Assembly (NCBI GenBank): GCA_027315365.1
Contig: DAHUYF010000158.1
Coordinates: 1 to 64,000 of the forward strand
Direction: 5' to 3'
From: Rhodospirillales bacterium
GTDB taxonomy: Bacteria; Pseudomonadota; Alphaproteobacteria; ATCC43930; CGMCC-115725
Length of the DNA stretch: 64,000 nucleotides
The notes under the pieces were generated by a model. It ran no database searches, was not told where the DNA came from, and saw only the letters and a program-made list of their open reading frames with translations. The translations under genes were made by a program, and so were the position numbers. This document shows, in pieces, positions 50,923 to 60,537 of the stretch. The stretch's first letter is position 1; each line of letters opens with the position of its first letter.

Positions 50923-52920
50923 GTGGCCGGAGCAAAGCGCGGGTTGAAGATCGTCGGCTGGCTTGTCGCCGGCCTGTTCCTGCTCATCGTGCTCGCCGGC
51001 GCCGCGCTGTGGTTCGGCGGCACGCCGGCGCTTGCCTGGCTGATCGAGCACCCGGTGAGCGCGGCCCTCGGCCGGCAGATCACCATCGGCGGTCCGCTCA
51101 GCCTCCGCTGGGGCGATCCCAGCCGGATCGTCGCGGAAGATGTCCATGTCGCCAATGCGGATTGGGGCACCGCGCCCGAGATGTTCAGCGCCCGCCGGCT
51201 CGAAATCGACCTCTATTTCCGCTCGCTGCTCTTCGGTCCGACGCGCCTGCCGCTGGTCTCGCTCGATGACGCGACGCTGCTGCTGGAAACCGCCAAGGAC
51301 GGGCGCAAGAACTGGGATTTCGGGGCGAGCGCCGCGGCACCCAAGAAGCGCGAGCAGTTTCCCGTGCTGCAGCGGCTTCTCATCGGCCGGTCCCGGTTTC
51401 GCTACCGCAACGGCAAGACCGGCGCCGAAGCCGCGCTCGGGATCGACCGCCTCGATCTCGCGGAGCCCCAGGTCACGGCGCCGGTGCAGCTCACGGCCTC
51501 GGGCAGTTTCCAGCAGGCGCCGCTGCGCCTGAGCGGAACCTTCGGCCCGATCGCGTCGCTGCGCGATCCCTCGCACCCCTATCCGGTCAAGCTCGACGGC
51601 GAGCTCGAGCGGGTCCGCCTGACGGCGGCTGGCGGGATCGCGGCGCCGCTCGATTTCAGCGGGCTCGACCTCCGCCTGTCGCTCAGCGGCGCCGGACTGG
51701 CGAACGTCGCGGCGTTGCTGGGCGTGCCGCTGCCCCCGCTGTCCGATTTTCGCGGCACTGCCACGCTCACCGGCGGCGACGGCCGCTGGGGCGTGCATGC
51801 GCTGACGCTCAAGACCGGCAACAGCGACCTCGAAGGCGGCATCGATATCGACACCAACGCCACCGTGCCACATCTCACCGCGAACCTCACTTCCAGCCAG
51901 ATCGATCTCACCGATTTCAAGGGCCTTTACGGCGGCAAGCCCGCCCGCTCGTCGGTTGCGGCAGAGCCGTCGGCCACCGGACCGGTGCTGCCGGATGTGG
52001 CGATCGCGGTGAACCGGTTGCCGGGTATCGATGCCGATCTCAGCTTCTACGGCACGCATGTGGTGGCGACCGGCGGCCTGCCGATCGATCGGATTGCCCT
52101 CGGCGTGCGGCTGAAGGGCGGTGAGCTTACCGTCGACCCGCTGCGCCTTCATGCGGCCGACGGCGACCTCACTCTCAGCTTCCACTTCACGCCCTACACC
52201 CGCAACTCGCCGCCCGAGATGCAGGCGGCCGTCGACATCCGCCATGTCGACCTGCACAAGCTGCTCGATCGCCCGGGCATGCCGGCGATGCTGCGGCCGA
52301 CCGCCGGCATCCTGGGCGGCTTTGCGAAGATCGGCACCACCGGGGTTTCCACCCGACAGTTCCTGGCGCGCATGAACGGGCAGGCCGGACTCTTCATGCA
52401 AAACGGACAGATCAGCGACCTGCTGCAGCAATTGGCGCCGATCAACGTGCTGGGCGCGCTTGGCGTCTACCTCTCCGGCGACAAGCCGGTGCCGATCAAT
52501 TGCCTGGTGTCGGACTTCTCCATCACCGCCGGCATGGCCACGGCGAAGACGTTCCTGCTCGATACCGCCAGCGACGTCGTCATCGGCAAGGGAGACATCA
52601 ATTTCGGTGACGAGACGCTGCACCTCAATCTCTCGCCGAAGAACAAGAGCTTCACCCTGATGTCGCTGCGCACTCCGGTCGACATAACCGGTACGTTCCG
52701 CAAGCCCGACTTCCACGTCGAGACATTTGATCTGGCGGCGCGGGTCGGCGCCGCGGTTGGGCTGGGCGTGGTGTTCCCGCCCGCCGCGCTGGTGCCGCTG
52801 GTCGATACCGGGCTCGGCGCGCACAACGCCTGCGCCGCCGCCTTCGCCGCGCAGCCGCCTCAGGGCCAAGCCCCGCGAACCGGCAGCAGCGTGCCGCCAG
52901 CCAAGCCGGCGGCACGCTGA
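50923..52920 (+). CDS. AsmA family protein
   Basis: A 665-residue protein with an N-terminal membrane helix (about 8-30, IVGWLVAGLFLLIVLAG) and a long periplasmic beta-rich body with AsmA features (start around VSAALGRQITIGGPLSLRWGDPSRIVAEDVHVAN, C-terminal SPKNKSFTLMSLRTPVDITGTFRKPDF). AsmA-like proteins take part in lipid transport or outer-membrane homeostasis. The start is GTG after GGAGCGGAGGCG. It is 76 bp after the CoxL-type gene and probably functionally unrelated. It is convergent with the aldehyde dehydrogenase that follows. Confidence 0.88.
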   Translation: MAGAKRGLKIVGWLVAGLFLLIVLAGAALWFGGTPALAWLIEHPVSAALGRQITIGGPLSLRWGDPSRIVAEDVHVANADWGTAPEMFSARRLEIDLYFRSLLFGPTRLPLVSLDDATLLLETAKDGRKNWDFGASAAAPKKREQFPVLQRLLIGRSRFRYRNGKTGAEAALGIDRLDLAEPQVTAPVQLTASGSFQQAPLRLSGTFGPIASLRDPSHPYPVKLDGELERVRLTAAGGIAAPLDFSGLDLRLSLSGAGLANVAALLGVPLPPLSDFRGTATLTGGDGRWGVHALTLKTGNSDLEGGIDIDTNATVPHLTANLTSSQIDLTDFKGLYGGKPARSSVAAEPSATGPVLPDVAIAVNRLPGIDADLSFYGTHVVATGGLPIDRIALGVRLKGGELTVDPLRLHAADGDLTLSFHFTPYTRNSPPEMQAAVDIRHVDLHKLLDRPGMPAMLRPTAGILGGFAKIGTTGVSTRQFLARMNGQAGLFMQNGQISDLLQQLAPINVLGALGVYLSGDKPVPINCLVSDFSITAGMATAKTFLLDTASDVVIGKGDINFGDETLHLNLSPKNKSFTLMSLRTPVDITGTFRKPDFHVETFDLAARVGAAVGLGVVFPPAALVPLVDTGLGAHNACAAAFAAQPPQGQAPRTGSSVPPAKPAAR

Positions 52921-52929
52921 TCGCGGCGC

Positions 52930-54357
52930 TCAGGCGGCGTAGCCCACCACCGCCTTGGTCTCGAGGAAGTCGTCGAGGCCGAACTCGCCCCATTCGCGGC
53001 CGTTGCCCGACTGCTTGTAGCCGCCGAAGGGCGCGGCGAAGTCGGGGCCGGCGCCGTTCAGCCGCACCTGGCCGGTGCGCAGCTGCGCCGCGACCCGGCG
53101 CGCATGCTCGAGATCGCCCGATTGCACATAGCCCGAGAGGCCGTAGACGGTGTCGTTGGCCATGCGGATCGCCTGCTCCTCGCTGTCATAGGGCAGGATC
53201 GACAGCACGGGACCGAAGATCTCCTCGCGGGCGATGGTCATCTCCGGCTTCACATGGGCGAAGACGGTGGGCCGCACGTAATAGCCGCGGTTGAGCCCTT
53301 CGGGCCGGCCCGGGCCGCCGGTGACCAGCGTGGCGCCCTCGGCGATGCCCGCCTCGATCAGCTTCTGGATGCGGCGGAACTGCGCCTCGTTCACCACCGG
53401 GCCGATGCTGACGCCCTTGAGGTTGGGGTCGCCGGCCTTGGTCGCCTCGGCGGCGGCCTTGGCGATCGCCATCGCCTGGTCGTGCTGCTTCGCCTGCACG
53501 AACATGCGCGTCGGTGCGTCGCAGGACTGGCCGCTGTTGAGGAAGCAGGCCTGCACGCCGCCGGCCACCGCCTTCTGCAGATCGGCATCCGGCAGGACGA
53601 TGTTGGCGGATTTGCCGCCGAGTTCCTGGTGCACCCGCTTCACCGTGTCGGCTGCGGCCTTGGCGATGGCGATGCCGGCGCGGGTCGAGCCGGTGAACGA
53701 TACCATGTCGATGTCGGGATGGGTGGCGAGCGCCTGGCCGACCGTCGGACCGTCGCCATTGACCAGGTTGAAGACGCCCTTGGGCACGCCCGCCGCATCC
53801 ATGATCTCGGCGAAGATGACGGCGTCGAGCGGCGTGAACTCGGAAGGCTTCAGCACCATGGTGCAGCCGGCGGCGAGCGCCGGTACGACCTTGCAGGCGA
53901 TCTGGTTCATCGGCCAGTTCCACGGCGTGATGAAGCCGCACACGCCCACCGGCTCGCGCGCGATCAGCGTCTTGCCGCGCAGGTTCTCGAACGGGAAATC
54001 CTTGAGCACCGTCAGCATCTGGTTGAGATGCGCCATGCCGACCGCGGCCTGGGCGCGGCTCGCCAGCCAGGCCGGCGCGCCCATCTCCTTGGTGATGGTC
54101 TGCGCCAGCTCGTCATAGCGCGCCTTGTAGGCCTCGACGATCTTCTGCAGCAGCGCCAGCCTTTCTTCCCGGCTGCTGCGCGCATAGGTGGGAAAGGCGG
54201 CCTTGGCGGCGGCCACCGCGCGGTCGACATCGCGTGCGCTGCCGAGGCTGATCCGCGCCACCGGCTCCTCGGTGGCCGGGTTGATGACGTCGAAGGGACG
54301 GGACTCGATGGGGGTGACCCATTCGCCGTTGATATAGAATTTCGTGAAGTCGCTCAT
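52930..54357 (-). CDS. Aldehyde dehydrogenase family protein
   Basis: A 475-residue NAD(P)-dependent aldehyde dehydrogenase. Catalytic Cys279 is in SGQSCDAPTR, general base Glu245 in QELGGKS and the cofactor motif TPWNWPMNQIACKV near 144-157. The Asp after the catalytic Cys (SCDAPTR) is a subgroup feature. The frame is open for more than 130 codons upstream, but MSDFTKFYINGEW is the family-like start. The preceding tannase-family gene ends 58 bp away on the same strand, so the two plus the SDR may be co-transcribed. Confidence 0.93.
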   Translation of the reverse strand: MSDFTKFYINGEWVTPIESRPFDVINPATEEPVARISLGSARDVDRAVAAAKAAFPTYARSSREERLALLQKIVEAYKARYDELAQTITKEMGAPAWLASRAQAAVGMAHLNQMLTVLKDFPFENLRGKTLIAREPVGVCGFITPWNWPMNQIACKVVPALAAGCTMVLKPSEFTPLDAVIFAEIMDAAGVPKGVFNLVNGDGPTVGQALATHPDIDMVSFTGSTRAGIAIAKAAADTVKRVHQELGGKSANIVLPDADLQKAVAGGVQACFLNSGQSCDAPTRMFVQAKQHDQAMAIAKAAAEATKAGDPNLKGVSIGPVVNEAQFRRIQKLIEAGIAEGATLVTGGPGRPEGLNRGYYVRPTVFAHVKPEMTIAREEIFGPVLSILPYDSEEQAIRMANDTVYGLSGYVQSGDLEHARRVAAQLRTGQVRLNGAGPDFAAPFGGYKQSGNGREWGEFGLDDFLETKAVVGYAA

Positions 54358-54415
54358 ATCGGCCGTCCTTCCCTGGGTTCGTTTGGCAAAGGGGATAGCG
54401 CCGCCGGCCGGCTTG

Positions 54416-56089
54416 TCAATCGCCGGTGGGCGGGGTGCAGATGAAGCTCGTGACGTGGCGCGGGTCGCCCTTGCCGCGGTAGCGCGGATAAAGCGGGTAG
54501 CGGCAGAGCGGGCGCGCGGCGATTTCGGCGAAGGGCGGGGTCGGCGCCTGCGCCGTCTGTACCAGGGTCTCCGGCGCCGCGCCGTCGCTCGCCCAGGCGT
54601 CGAGCGCCTCGAGCAGATCGACGCTCTCGGGCACCGGCGAGCCGTCGGTGCCGCTGACCCCGGCGCCGCCATGGCTCGCGCCGGGCGCCAGGTAGAAGCG
54701 CAGGAAGCTCGCCGCCTCTTCCTTGCCCAGCCGCGCCACGACCGCTTTGTCATAGTCGATGCCGGCGAACGGGCTCTGGGCGAAATCCGCGGCGTTCTCC
54801 TTGAGGATGAGCTTGCCGCCGCGCACCCGGAAGGCGTTGAGGTCGGGGTTGGTCGTGTCCATCAGCGCCGAGATCTCGCGGATGCGCTCGGCGAAAGCGG
54901 CCGGGGTGAAGGTCCGGGGATCGAAGCGCGCATCGCGGGCGATGAAATAGCGGATGCCGCCGCTGCCATAATACCATTGCCGGCCCTGCGCCGGCGGCGC
55001 CTTCGCCGGGAAGGTCGCGGGCTCGCGGCCGGTGACCCAGTCGATCATCCCGCCCGGCTGATCCTCGCCGCCATAGCCCCAGCCGGGATAGGCGGCGGCG
55101 ACTCCCAAGGCAAAGGGCCGGTGCAGCGTCTCGACCGCCCCGATCTGCGCCTCCGACAGGCAGTCGGCGCCCGCATCGCTGCCGTCCGGGCAGCGCAGCC
55201 GGCGCGGATCGAAGGCGGCGGCGCAGGCTTCGAAGCGACTGACGACGCCGTCGGCGAGCCCATCCATCGCGTCGCAGGCGGCGAGCACCGCCTTCCGCAG
55301 CAGACTCACCTTGGCCGGGCTCAGCCAGCCGCCCTGCTGCTGCACGACGCCGCTGCGATTGGCGGCGGCGATGAGGCCGGTCCAGCCGATCACCGGCGCG
55401 ATGCTGACGACGCCGTCGTAATCCGCCGGAAAGCGCTGCGCCATGGCGAGCCCTTCACGCCCGCCCTCGGAGTTGCCGAAATAATAGATCTTTGCCGGCA
55501 TGCCGCCGTAGAATGCCATGACGACGCGCACCGCCACGTCGCGCGCCTTCTTGTAGGCGGCGTAGGCGAAATTGGTCAGCGCCTCCTGGTTCAGCGCAAA
55601 GGCTTCGATCTCGGGCAGCGCCGAGGCCTCGTGCCCGGAATCCGTGCCCCAGGTGGCGTAGCCGCGCGCCAGCGGCGTCGGCCGGTCGGGCGGCGCATCG
55701 GCGAGCGGCGCAAGCCCGGTGACCAGCGCGCCGTTATAGCCGCCGCCGCCATATTGCACCGCCTTGCCGTTCCAGGTGAACGGCAGGTTGATCTCGACCG
55801 CGATGTCCGGCGCCCGCGGATCGGCCGGGGTGATGGCGCCGAGCAGCCGACAGAACTCGATCTTGGCGTCGGGCACCGACGGGTTCGCTGGCGCGGTCTC
55901 CACCGTGGCAGCGGCGATCACCGCGCCATGGCTGGGGAGGCCGATGTCGGCGGCTGGAATGCTCAGCCCCGCAAGCCGATTGCACCCTGCCGCATCGGCT
56001 GCGGCGGTAGCCGGCGCCGCGCCGATGCCGCCGCCGAGCAGCAGCGCCGCCGCGGCCACCGTCGCAATCCCCGTGCGCCGACGCGTCAT
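54416..56089 (-). CDS. Tannase/feruloyl esterase family hydrolase (exported)
   Basis: A 557-residue secreted esterase with a signal peptide of about 30 residues. The nucleophile is Ser207 in FGNSEGGREG; the acid Asp is in TTNPDLNAF and the His in PGASHGGAG. The family normally has the CS-D-HC arrangement, a disulfide joining Cys residues next to the Ser and His; here Asn precedes the Ser and Gly follows the His, so that bridge is missing. It should hydrolyse ester-linked plant phenolics or similar esters outside the cytoplasm. It lies seven bases after the SDR gene. Confidence 0.87.
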   Translation of the reverse strand: MTRRRTGIATVAAAALLLGGGIGAAPATAAADAAGCNRLAGLSIPAADIGLPSHGAVIAAATVETAPANPSVPDAKIEFCRLLGAITPADPRAPDIAVEINLPFTWNGKAVQYGGGGYNGALVTGLAPLADAPPDRPTPLARGYATWGTDSGHEASALPEIEAFALNQEALTNFAYAAYKKARDVAVRVVMAFYGGMPAKIYYFGNSEGGREGLAMAQRFPADYDGVVSIAPVIGWTGLIAAANRSGVVQQQGGWLSPAKVSLLRKAVLAACDAMDGLADGVVSRFEACAAAFDPRRLRCPDGSDAGADCLSEAQIGAVETLHRPFALGVAAAYPGWGYGGEDQPGGMIDWVTGREPATFPAKAPPAQGRQWYYGSGGIRYFIARDARFDPRTFTPAAFAERIREISALMDTTNPDLNAFRVRGGKLILKENAADFAQSPFAGIDYDKAVVARLGKEEAASFLRFYLAPGASHGGAGVSGTDGSPVPESVDLLEALDAWASDGAAPETLVQTAQAPTPPFAEIAARPLCRYPLYPRYRGKGDPRHVTSFICTPPTGD

Positions 56090-56096
56090 GGCGGGT

Positions 56097-56861
56097 TTAG
56101 CCCTGCACCGAATACCCGCCATCGACCGGGATGGCGGCGCCGGTGACGAAATCGGCGGCGCGGCTCGCCAGGAAGACGGCGATGCCAGCGAGATCCTCGG
56201 GCACGCCCCAGCGTCCGACCGGGGTGCGCGCCCGCACGCGCTCCTCGAGCCCCTCCACCTGCTGGCGCGCGGTGCGCGTCAGCTCGGTGTCGATCCAGCC
56301 CGGCAGCACGGCGTTGACCTGGATGTTGTCCTTGGCCCAGGCGGTCGCCAGCGCGCGCGTCAGCTGCACGATGCCGCCTTTGCTGGCGGCGTAGGGCGCG
56401 GCGAAGGAGGCGCCGAACAGCGACATCATGGAGCCGATGTTGATGATTTTGCCGCCGCCGCCGCGCGCCATCTCGGGATACGCCGCCTGGGCGAAGACGA
56501 AGGCGCTCGACAGGTTGGTGACCAGCACCGTGTTCCATTCCTGGATGGTGTATTCTTCCGGCCGCTTGCGGATGTTGATGCCGGCATTGTTGACCAGGAT
56601 GTCGAGGCCGCCGAAGGCCTGCACCGCGGCCGCCACCACCGAGCGGCAGGATTGCTCGTGGGTGACGTCGGCGACGATGCCGGCGACCTTGGCGCCGCCG
56701 CGGCGCAGATCGGCAGCGGCGGCTTCGCTCTTCTCCTTGTCGCGGCCGACGATGACCACGGTGGCGCCGGCGTCGGCAAGGCCGCGCGCCATGCCGAGGC
56801 CGATGCCGCCATTGCCGCCGGTGACGACGGCGACACGGCCGCTGAGATCGAAAGGCTGCAT
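56097..56861 (-). CDS. SDR family oxidoreductase
   Basis: A 254-residue classical short-chain dehydrogenase. Cofactor motif VTGGNGGIGLGMA (13-25), NNAG (about 91-94) and the catalytic Ser and Tyr-x3-Lys (SMMS, then PYAASKGG near 155-162) are complete. The closest families are gluconate 5-dehydrogenase and 3-oxoacyl-ACP reductase-type enzymes. GGGAGGA sits before the ATG. It is divergent from the dienoyl-CoA-reductase-like gene (60 bp between starts) and forms an operon with the esterase. Confidence 0.92.
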   Translation of the reverse strand: MQPFDLSGRVAVVTGGNGGIGLGMARGLADAGATVVIVGRDKEKSEAAAADLRRGGAKVAGIVADVTHEQSCRSVVAAAVQAFGGLDILVNNAGINIRKRPEEYTIQEWNTVLVTNLSSAFVFAQAAYPEMARGGGGKIINIGSMMSLFGASFAAPYAASKGGIVQLTRALATAWAKDNIQVNAVLPGWIDTELTRTARQQVEGLEERVRARTPVGRWGVPEDLAGIAVFLASRAADFVTGAAIPVDGGYSVQG

Positions 56862-56921
56862 GAGTTCCTCCCGCGCGTCGCCGATGATAGGCTGCCGCTT
56901 GCAACCAGGGAAAGGGCAGCC

Positions 56922-57773
56922 ATGTTCGCGCCGGATCTCCTCAAATCGCGCTCGATCCTGATCACCGGCGGCGGCACCGGGCTCGGCAAGGCGATGGGGC
57001 GCCGCTTCCTCGAACTCGGCGCCGATCTCATGATCTGCGGCCGGCGCGAAGCGGTGCTGGCCGAGACCGCGCAGGAATTCGAGGCGGCGTTCGGCCGCCG
57101 GGTGCGCATCCACCACGTCGATCTGCGCCATGCCGAGGCGGTCGACGAGTTGATGGAGATCGCCTTTCGCGACCGCCCGCTCGACATCCTGGTCAACAAC
57201 GCCGCCGCCAATTTCGTCGCCCGCACCGAGACCCTGTCGAGCCGCGCCGTCGATGCCGTGCTCGGCGTCACGCTGCACGGCACGCTCTATGCCACGCTTG
57301 CGGCGGGCAGGCGCTGGATCGCCGCCGGCCATGCCGGCACGGTGCTGAGCATCCTCACCGGCGCCGCCTTTCACGGCTCGCCCTATACCGTGCCCTCGGC
57401 CATGGCCAAGGCCGGCGTGCTCGCCATGACGCGCAGCCTCGCCGTCGAATGGGGCGCAAAAAGCATCCGCCTGGTAGCGATCTCGCCGGGCAATTTCCCG
57501 ACCGACGGCGCCAGCGAGCGTCTCGTGCCCGGCGATGTGCGACCCGGCGAGCACGGCACCAACAACGCGCTCGGCCGTCCCGGCCGGCCCGAGGAACTGG
57601 CCGATCTCGCCGCCTTCCTGGTCTCCGACCATGCCAGCTACATCACCGGCGAGGCGGTGGTCATCGATGGCGGGCGCTGGCTCAAGGGCGCCGGCACCTT
57701 CTCGGCGCTGGAGCGCCTCTCGGACGAGCAATGGGCGGCGATGCGCGAGCGCGGGCGCGGAGGGCGGGCATGA
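56922..57773 (+). CDS. SDR family protein, 2,4-dienoyl-CoA reductase-like
   Basis: A 283-residue SDR. The cofactor motif ITGGGTGLGKAMG (14-26), NNAAANF (about 91-97) and the block MTRSLAVEWG...RLVAISPG follow the dienoyl-CoA reductase subgroup. The usual catalytic Tyr of Y-x3-K is replaced: the site reads PSAMAKAG, keeping the Lys, as in dienoyl-CoA reductases. Its TGA overlaps the ATG of the acyl-CoA dehydrogenase gene, which supports a joint role in breaking down unsaturated acyl-CoA esters. Confidence 0.88.
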   Translation: MFAPDLLKSRSILITGGGTGLGKAMGRRFLELGADLMICGRREAVLAETAQEFEAAFGRRVRIHHVDLRHAEAVDELMEIAFRDRPLDILVNNAAANFVARTETLSSRAVDAVLGVTLHGTLYATLAAGRRWIAAGHAGTVLSILTGAAFHGSPYTVPSAMAKAGVLAMTRSLAVEWGAKSIRLVAISPGNFPTDGASERLVPGDVRPGEHGTNNALGRPGRPEELADLAAFLVSDHASYITGEAVVIDGGRWLKGAGTFSALERLSDEQWAAMRERGRGGRA

Positions 57774-59485
57774 GCACGGCCGAGGGCTACATTCCCGGCG
57801 ACTGCCGCGGGCAGAATTTCTTCCGCATCGATGACGGGCTGCGCCGGCTCCTGCCGCATTATCTCGATCGCGCCGCGCTCGACCATTTCGCGCCGCAGTT
57901 CGACCGGCTCGGCGATCTCGCCGGTGGCCGGCTCGACGAGCTGGCGGCGATCGCCGACAAGAACCCGCCGGTGCTGCACGCGCGCGACCGGCTGGGCCGC
58001 GACGAGGATTGGATCGAGTACCATCCCGCCTATCGCGCGATGGAGCAGATCGCCTTTGCCGATTTCCGGTTCCAGGCGATGAGCCACCGCGGCGGCGTGC
58101 TGGGCTGGCCCGAGCCGCTGCCGCCGGTCGCCAAATACGTCTTCCAGTACCTCTTCGTGCAGGGCGAGTTCGGGCTGATGTGCCCGATCAGCGTCACCGA
58201 TACCTCGATCCATCTCATCCGCACATACGCCGATCCGGCGACCCGCGACCATCTGCTGTCGCGCATGCTGGCCGACGATCCCGCGCGCCTCTGGAAGGGC
58301 ACGCAGTTCATGACCGAGAAGGCCGGCGGCTCGGATGTCGGCGCGATCGAGACGGTGGCGCGGCAGGAGAACGGCGGCTGGCGGCTCCAGGGCGAGAAAT
58401 GGTTCTGCTCGCATGCCGATGCCGACGTGGCGCTGCTGCTGGCGCGGCCCGAGGGCGCGGCCCCGGGCACAGCCGGCCTCGCGCTCTTCGCGCTGCCGCG
58501 CCGGCGCGCCGACGGCACGCGCAACGCCTATCGCATCGTGCGGCTCAAGGACAAGCTCGGCACCCGTTCGATGGCGAGCGGCGAGATCCGCCTCGAGGGC
58601 GCGGACGCGTTCCTCATCGGCCGGCGCGACGCCGGCTTCAAGCAGATGCTCGACCAGGTCAATCTCTCGCGCCTGTCGCATGGCGTGCGCGCCGCGGCGA
58701 TGATGCGGCGCTGCCTCAACGAGGCGCTGGCGGCGGTGCGCGGGCGCCGCGCCTTCGGCCGCAGCGTGGCGGAATATCCGCTGATGCGCCGCCAGCTCAT
58801 GAAGCTGCTGGTGCCGACCGAGCAGGCGCTCTCGATGCTGCTGTTCACGGCGGAGGCGATGGGCGGCGGGCGCGAGGATCTGCTGCGCATCCTGACGCCG
58901 TTGATCAAGTTTCGCGCCTGCCGCGACAACATCACGGTCGCCAGCGGCGCGATGGAGGCGCGCGGCGGCAACGGCTATATCGAGGAATGGGTGACGCCGC
59001 GGCTGGTGCGCGACGCGCATGTCGGCGTGCTTTGGGAGGGCACCAGCAACATCATCGCTCTCGACCTCGTGACCCGCGCCATCGGCAAAGCCGGCGCGCA
59101 TCGCGTTTTGGCGCAGCGCCTGACCGAGCGCCTCGGCGCTGCGGCAGTGCCGGAGGCGCATCGCCAACGGCTCGGCGACGCGCTCGACCGCGCCCTCCGT
59201 CTTGCCGAGGCGGTGGCGCGCGACCCCGAGGCCGAAGCGCAGGCGCGCAGCGTCGCCACCGCGCTCTACAACGTGGTGAGCGCTGTGCTGCTCGCCTGGG
59301 AAGGCACGCGCGATCCCGCCGACGCCCGGCGCGTGCTGGTGAGCCGGCTGGTGCTGGAGCATCGCCTGGCGCCGCGCGACCCGCTGGCGCTGGCGGAACC
59401 GGAGTGGGAGAAGCCGGCGGCCGATCTCCTGTTGGCAGGAAAGCCGGTGCCGATGGCGGCGGCAGCGGCGCTGCTCGGCGGCTGA
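57770..59485 (+). CDS. Acyl-CoA dehydrogenase (AidB-like)
   Basis: A 571-residue flavoprotein of the acyl-CoA dehydrogenase superfamily. The signature TQFMTEKAGGSDVG is near 180-193, LKDKLGTRSMASGEI near 260-274, and the C-terminal Arg-Gly-Gly-Asn-Gly-Tyr plus VLWEGTSNI near 402-426 include the usual active-site Glu. The extra N-terminal domain (1-110) and long C-terminal tail resemble AidB and related isovaleryl-CoA-type enzymes. It is coupled to the preceding dienoyl-CoA-reductase-like gene. The acyl substrate is unknown. Confidence 0.92.
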   Translation: MSTAEGYIPGDCRGQNFFRIDDGLRRLLPHYLDRAALDHFAPQFDRLGDLAGGRLDELAAIADKNPPVLHARDRLGRDEDWIEYHPAYRAMEQIAFADFRFQAMSHRGGVLGWPEPLPPVAKYVFQYLFVQGEFGLMCPISVTDTSIHLIRTYADPATRDHLLSRMLADDPARLWKGTQFMTEKAGGSDVGAIETVARQENGGWRLQGEKWFCSHADADVALLLARPEGAAPGTAGLALFALPRRRADGTRNAYRIVRLKDKLGTRSMASGEIRLEGADAFLIGRRDAGFKQMLDQVNLSRLSHGVRAAAMMRRCLNEALAAVRGRRAFGRSVAEYPLMRRQLMKLLVPTEQALSMLLFTAEAMGGGREDLLRILTPLIKFRACRDNITVASGAMEARGGNGYIEEWVTPRLVRDAHVGVLWEGTSNIIALDLVTRAIGKAGAHRVLAQRLTERLGAAAVPEAHRQRLGDALDRALRLAEAVARDPEAEAQARSVATALYNVVSAVLLAWEGTRDPADARRVLVSRLVLEHRLAPRDPLALAEPEWEKPAADLLLAGKPVPMAAAAALLGG

Positions 59486-59495
59486 GCCGGATCGG

Positions 59496-60413
59496 TCAGG
59501 CCGGTGCTTTCGCCTCGCGCCGGTGACGAACGGTGTCCAGCTTGCCGGCGCAGCCGCGCGGCAGGTCGGTGAAGCGGATCGCCGCCGCCTGCGCCAGGGT
59601 TTCCCGCCAGCGGGCGTTGCCGGCCCCGCGCGCCAGCGCCCTGACCTGCTCATAGGCGAGCCAGCCGGCAAGCGCGCGGCGCGATGCGGGCGCGAGCCCC
59701 TCCCGGGAAAGGAGCGCCTGCGCGATGCCGATATGCTCGAGCCCGATCTCCTGGGCACGCCGGCCCTCGCGGTTGAGCGTGCGCGAGGCGTCGTGGCTGC
59801 GATAGCAGTAGCCGAGGCGGTCAAGCGTGGCGCCCTGCGCGCCGGCGAGCGCGAGACGCAGCAGGAAGTGCCGGTCGGCCGCGAAATCGAACTCGAGCGA
59901 GAAATCGCCGATGCGCTCGAACACGCGGCGGCGGAAGAAGCGCGCGTTGATGCAGGGTATGCCGTACATGATGTCGTCGAGCGCGAGGCCGCCGCCGCGG
60001 CAGAGCGGGTGCCAGGCGGCGATCTCCCAGGCCTCGCCGCGGCGCGCCAGCACGCAGGAGCGCACTAGCAGCGTGTCGAGCGCCGGCGCCTCGGCGAAGC
60101 GGCGGGCGATGTCGGCGAGGATGCCGGGGGCATAGCGGTCGTCGGTGTTGAGGAATCCCACGATCTCGCCTTGCGCCAGGGCAAGCCCGCGGTTCATCGC
60201 GTCATGCGAGCCGCTGTCGCCTTCCCTGACGACTCGGAGGTGCGGATAACGGGCGAGAATGTCGAGGGTGCCGTCGCGCGAGCCGCCCTCCATCACCAGA
60301 TGCTCGAGGGAAACGCCGGCCTGGTCGCGCACGCTCTCGGCCATCTCCGCCACGAAGGCGGCGGCGTTGAGCGAGGGGGTGAGGATGCTGATCGCCGGCC
60401 GGTCCGCCGTCAT
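59496..60413 (-). CDS. Family 2 glycosyltransferase
   Basis: A 305-residue GT-A fold transferase. The N-terminal motif ISILTPSLNAAAFVAEMAESV is followed by GGSRDGTLDIL (43-53) and the nucleotide-sugar site FLNTDDRYAPGI (88-99), with a DxD-like Asp pair. Such enzymes add sugars to lipid carriers or polysaccharides. It is isolated between catabolic genes and convergent with the acyl-CoA dehydrogenase, ten bases apart. Its promoter region contains a tandem 14-bp repeat. Confidence 0.9.
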   Translation of the reverse strand: MTADRPAISILTPSLNAAAFVAEMAESVRDQAGVSLEHLVMEGGSRDGTLDILARYPHLRVVREGDSGSHDAMNRGLALAQGEIVGFLNTDDRYAPGILADIARRFAEAPALDTLLVRSCVLARRGEAWEIAAWHPLCRGGGLALDDIMYGIPCINARFFRRRVFERIGDFSLEFDFAADRHFLLRLALAGAQGATLDRLGYCYRSHDASRTLNREGRRAQEIGLEHIGIAQALLSREGLAPASRRALAGWLAYEQVRALARGAGNARWRETLAQAAAIRFTDLPRGCAGKLDTVRHRREAKAPA

Positions 60414-60449
60414 GCGCGCGGCATAGGGGGTTGGGGCGGCCGCGGTCAA

Positions 60450-60477
60450 GCCGGCGGGAACAGGCCGGCGGGAACAG
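60450..60477. repeat. Perfect tandem duplication of a 14-bp unit
   Basis: GCCGGCGGGAACAG occurs twice back to back in the 124-bp region between the divergent glycosyltransferase and luciferase-like monooxygenase genes. It may be a pair of direct-repeat binding sites for a regulator, or simple slippage. It is centred about 50 bp from the glycosyltransferase start and 75 bp from the monooxygenase start. Confidence 0.85.
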
Positions 60478-60537
60478 TTGCGCCGCGGGCGGTTTCGCTG
60501 GAACATGGAGAAAAGCCGCGCCCGGGGAGGCCTCGCC

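Noticed and set aside
48552-51170. Long open frame (872 codons) on the minus strand over the CoxL-type gene
   Set aside because: It is the antisense shadow of a clearly conserved gene, its product is Arg/Gly/Asp/His-rich without any family motif, and very GC-rich DNA gives many such frames.
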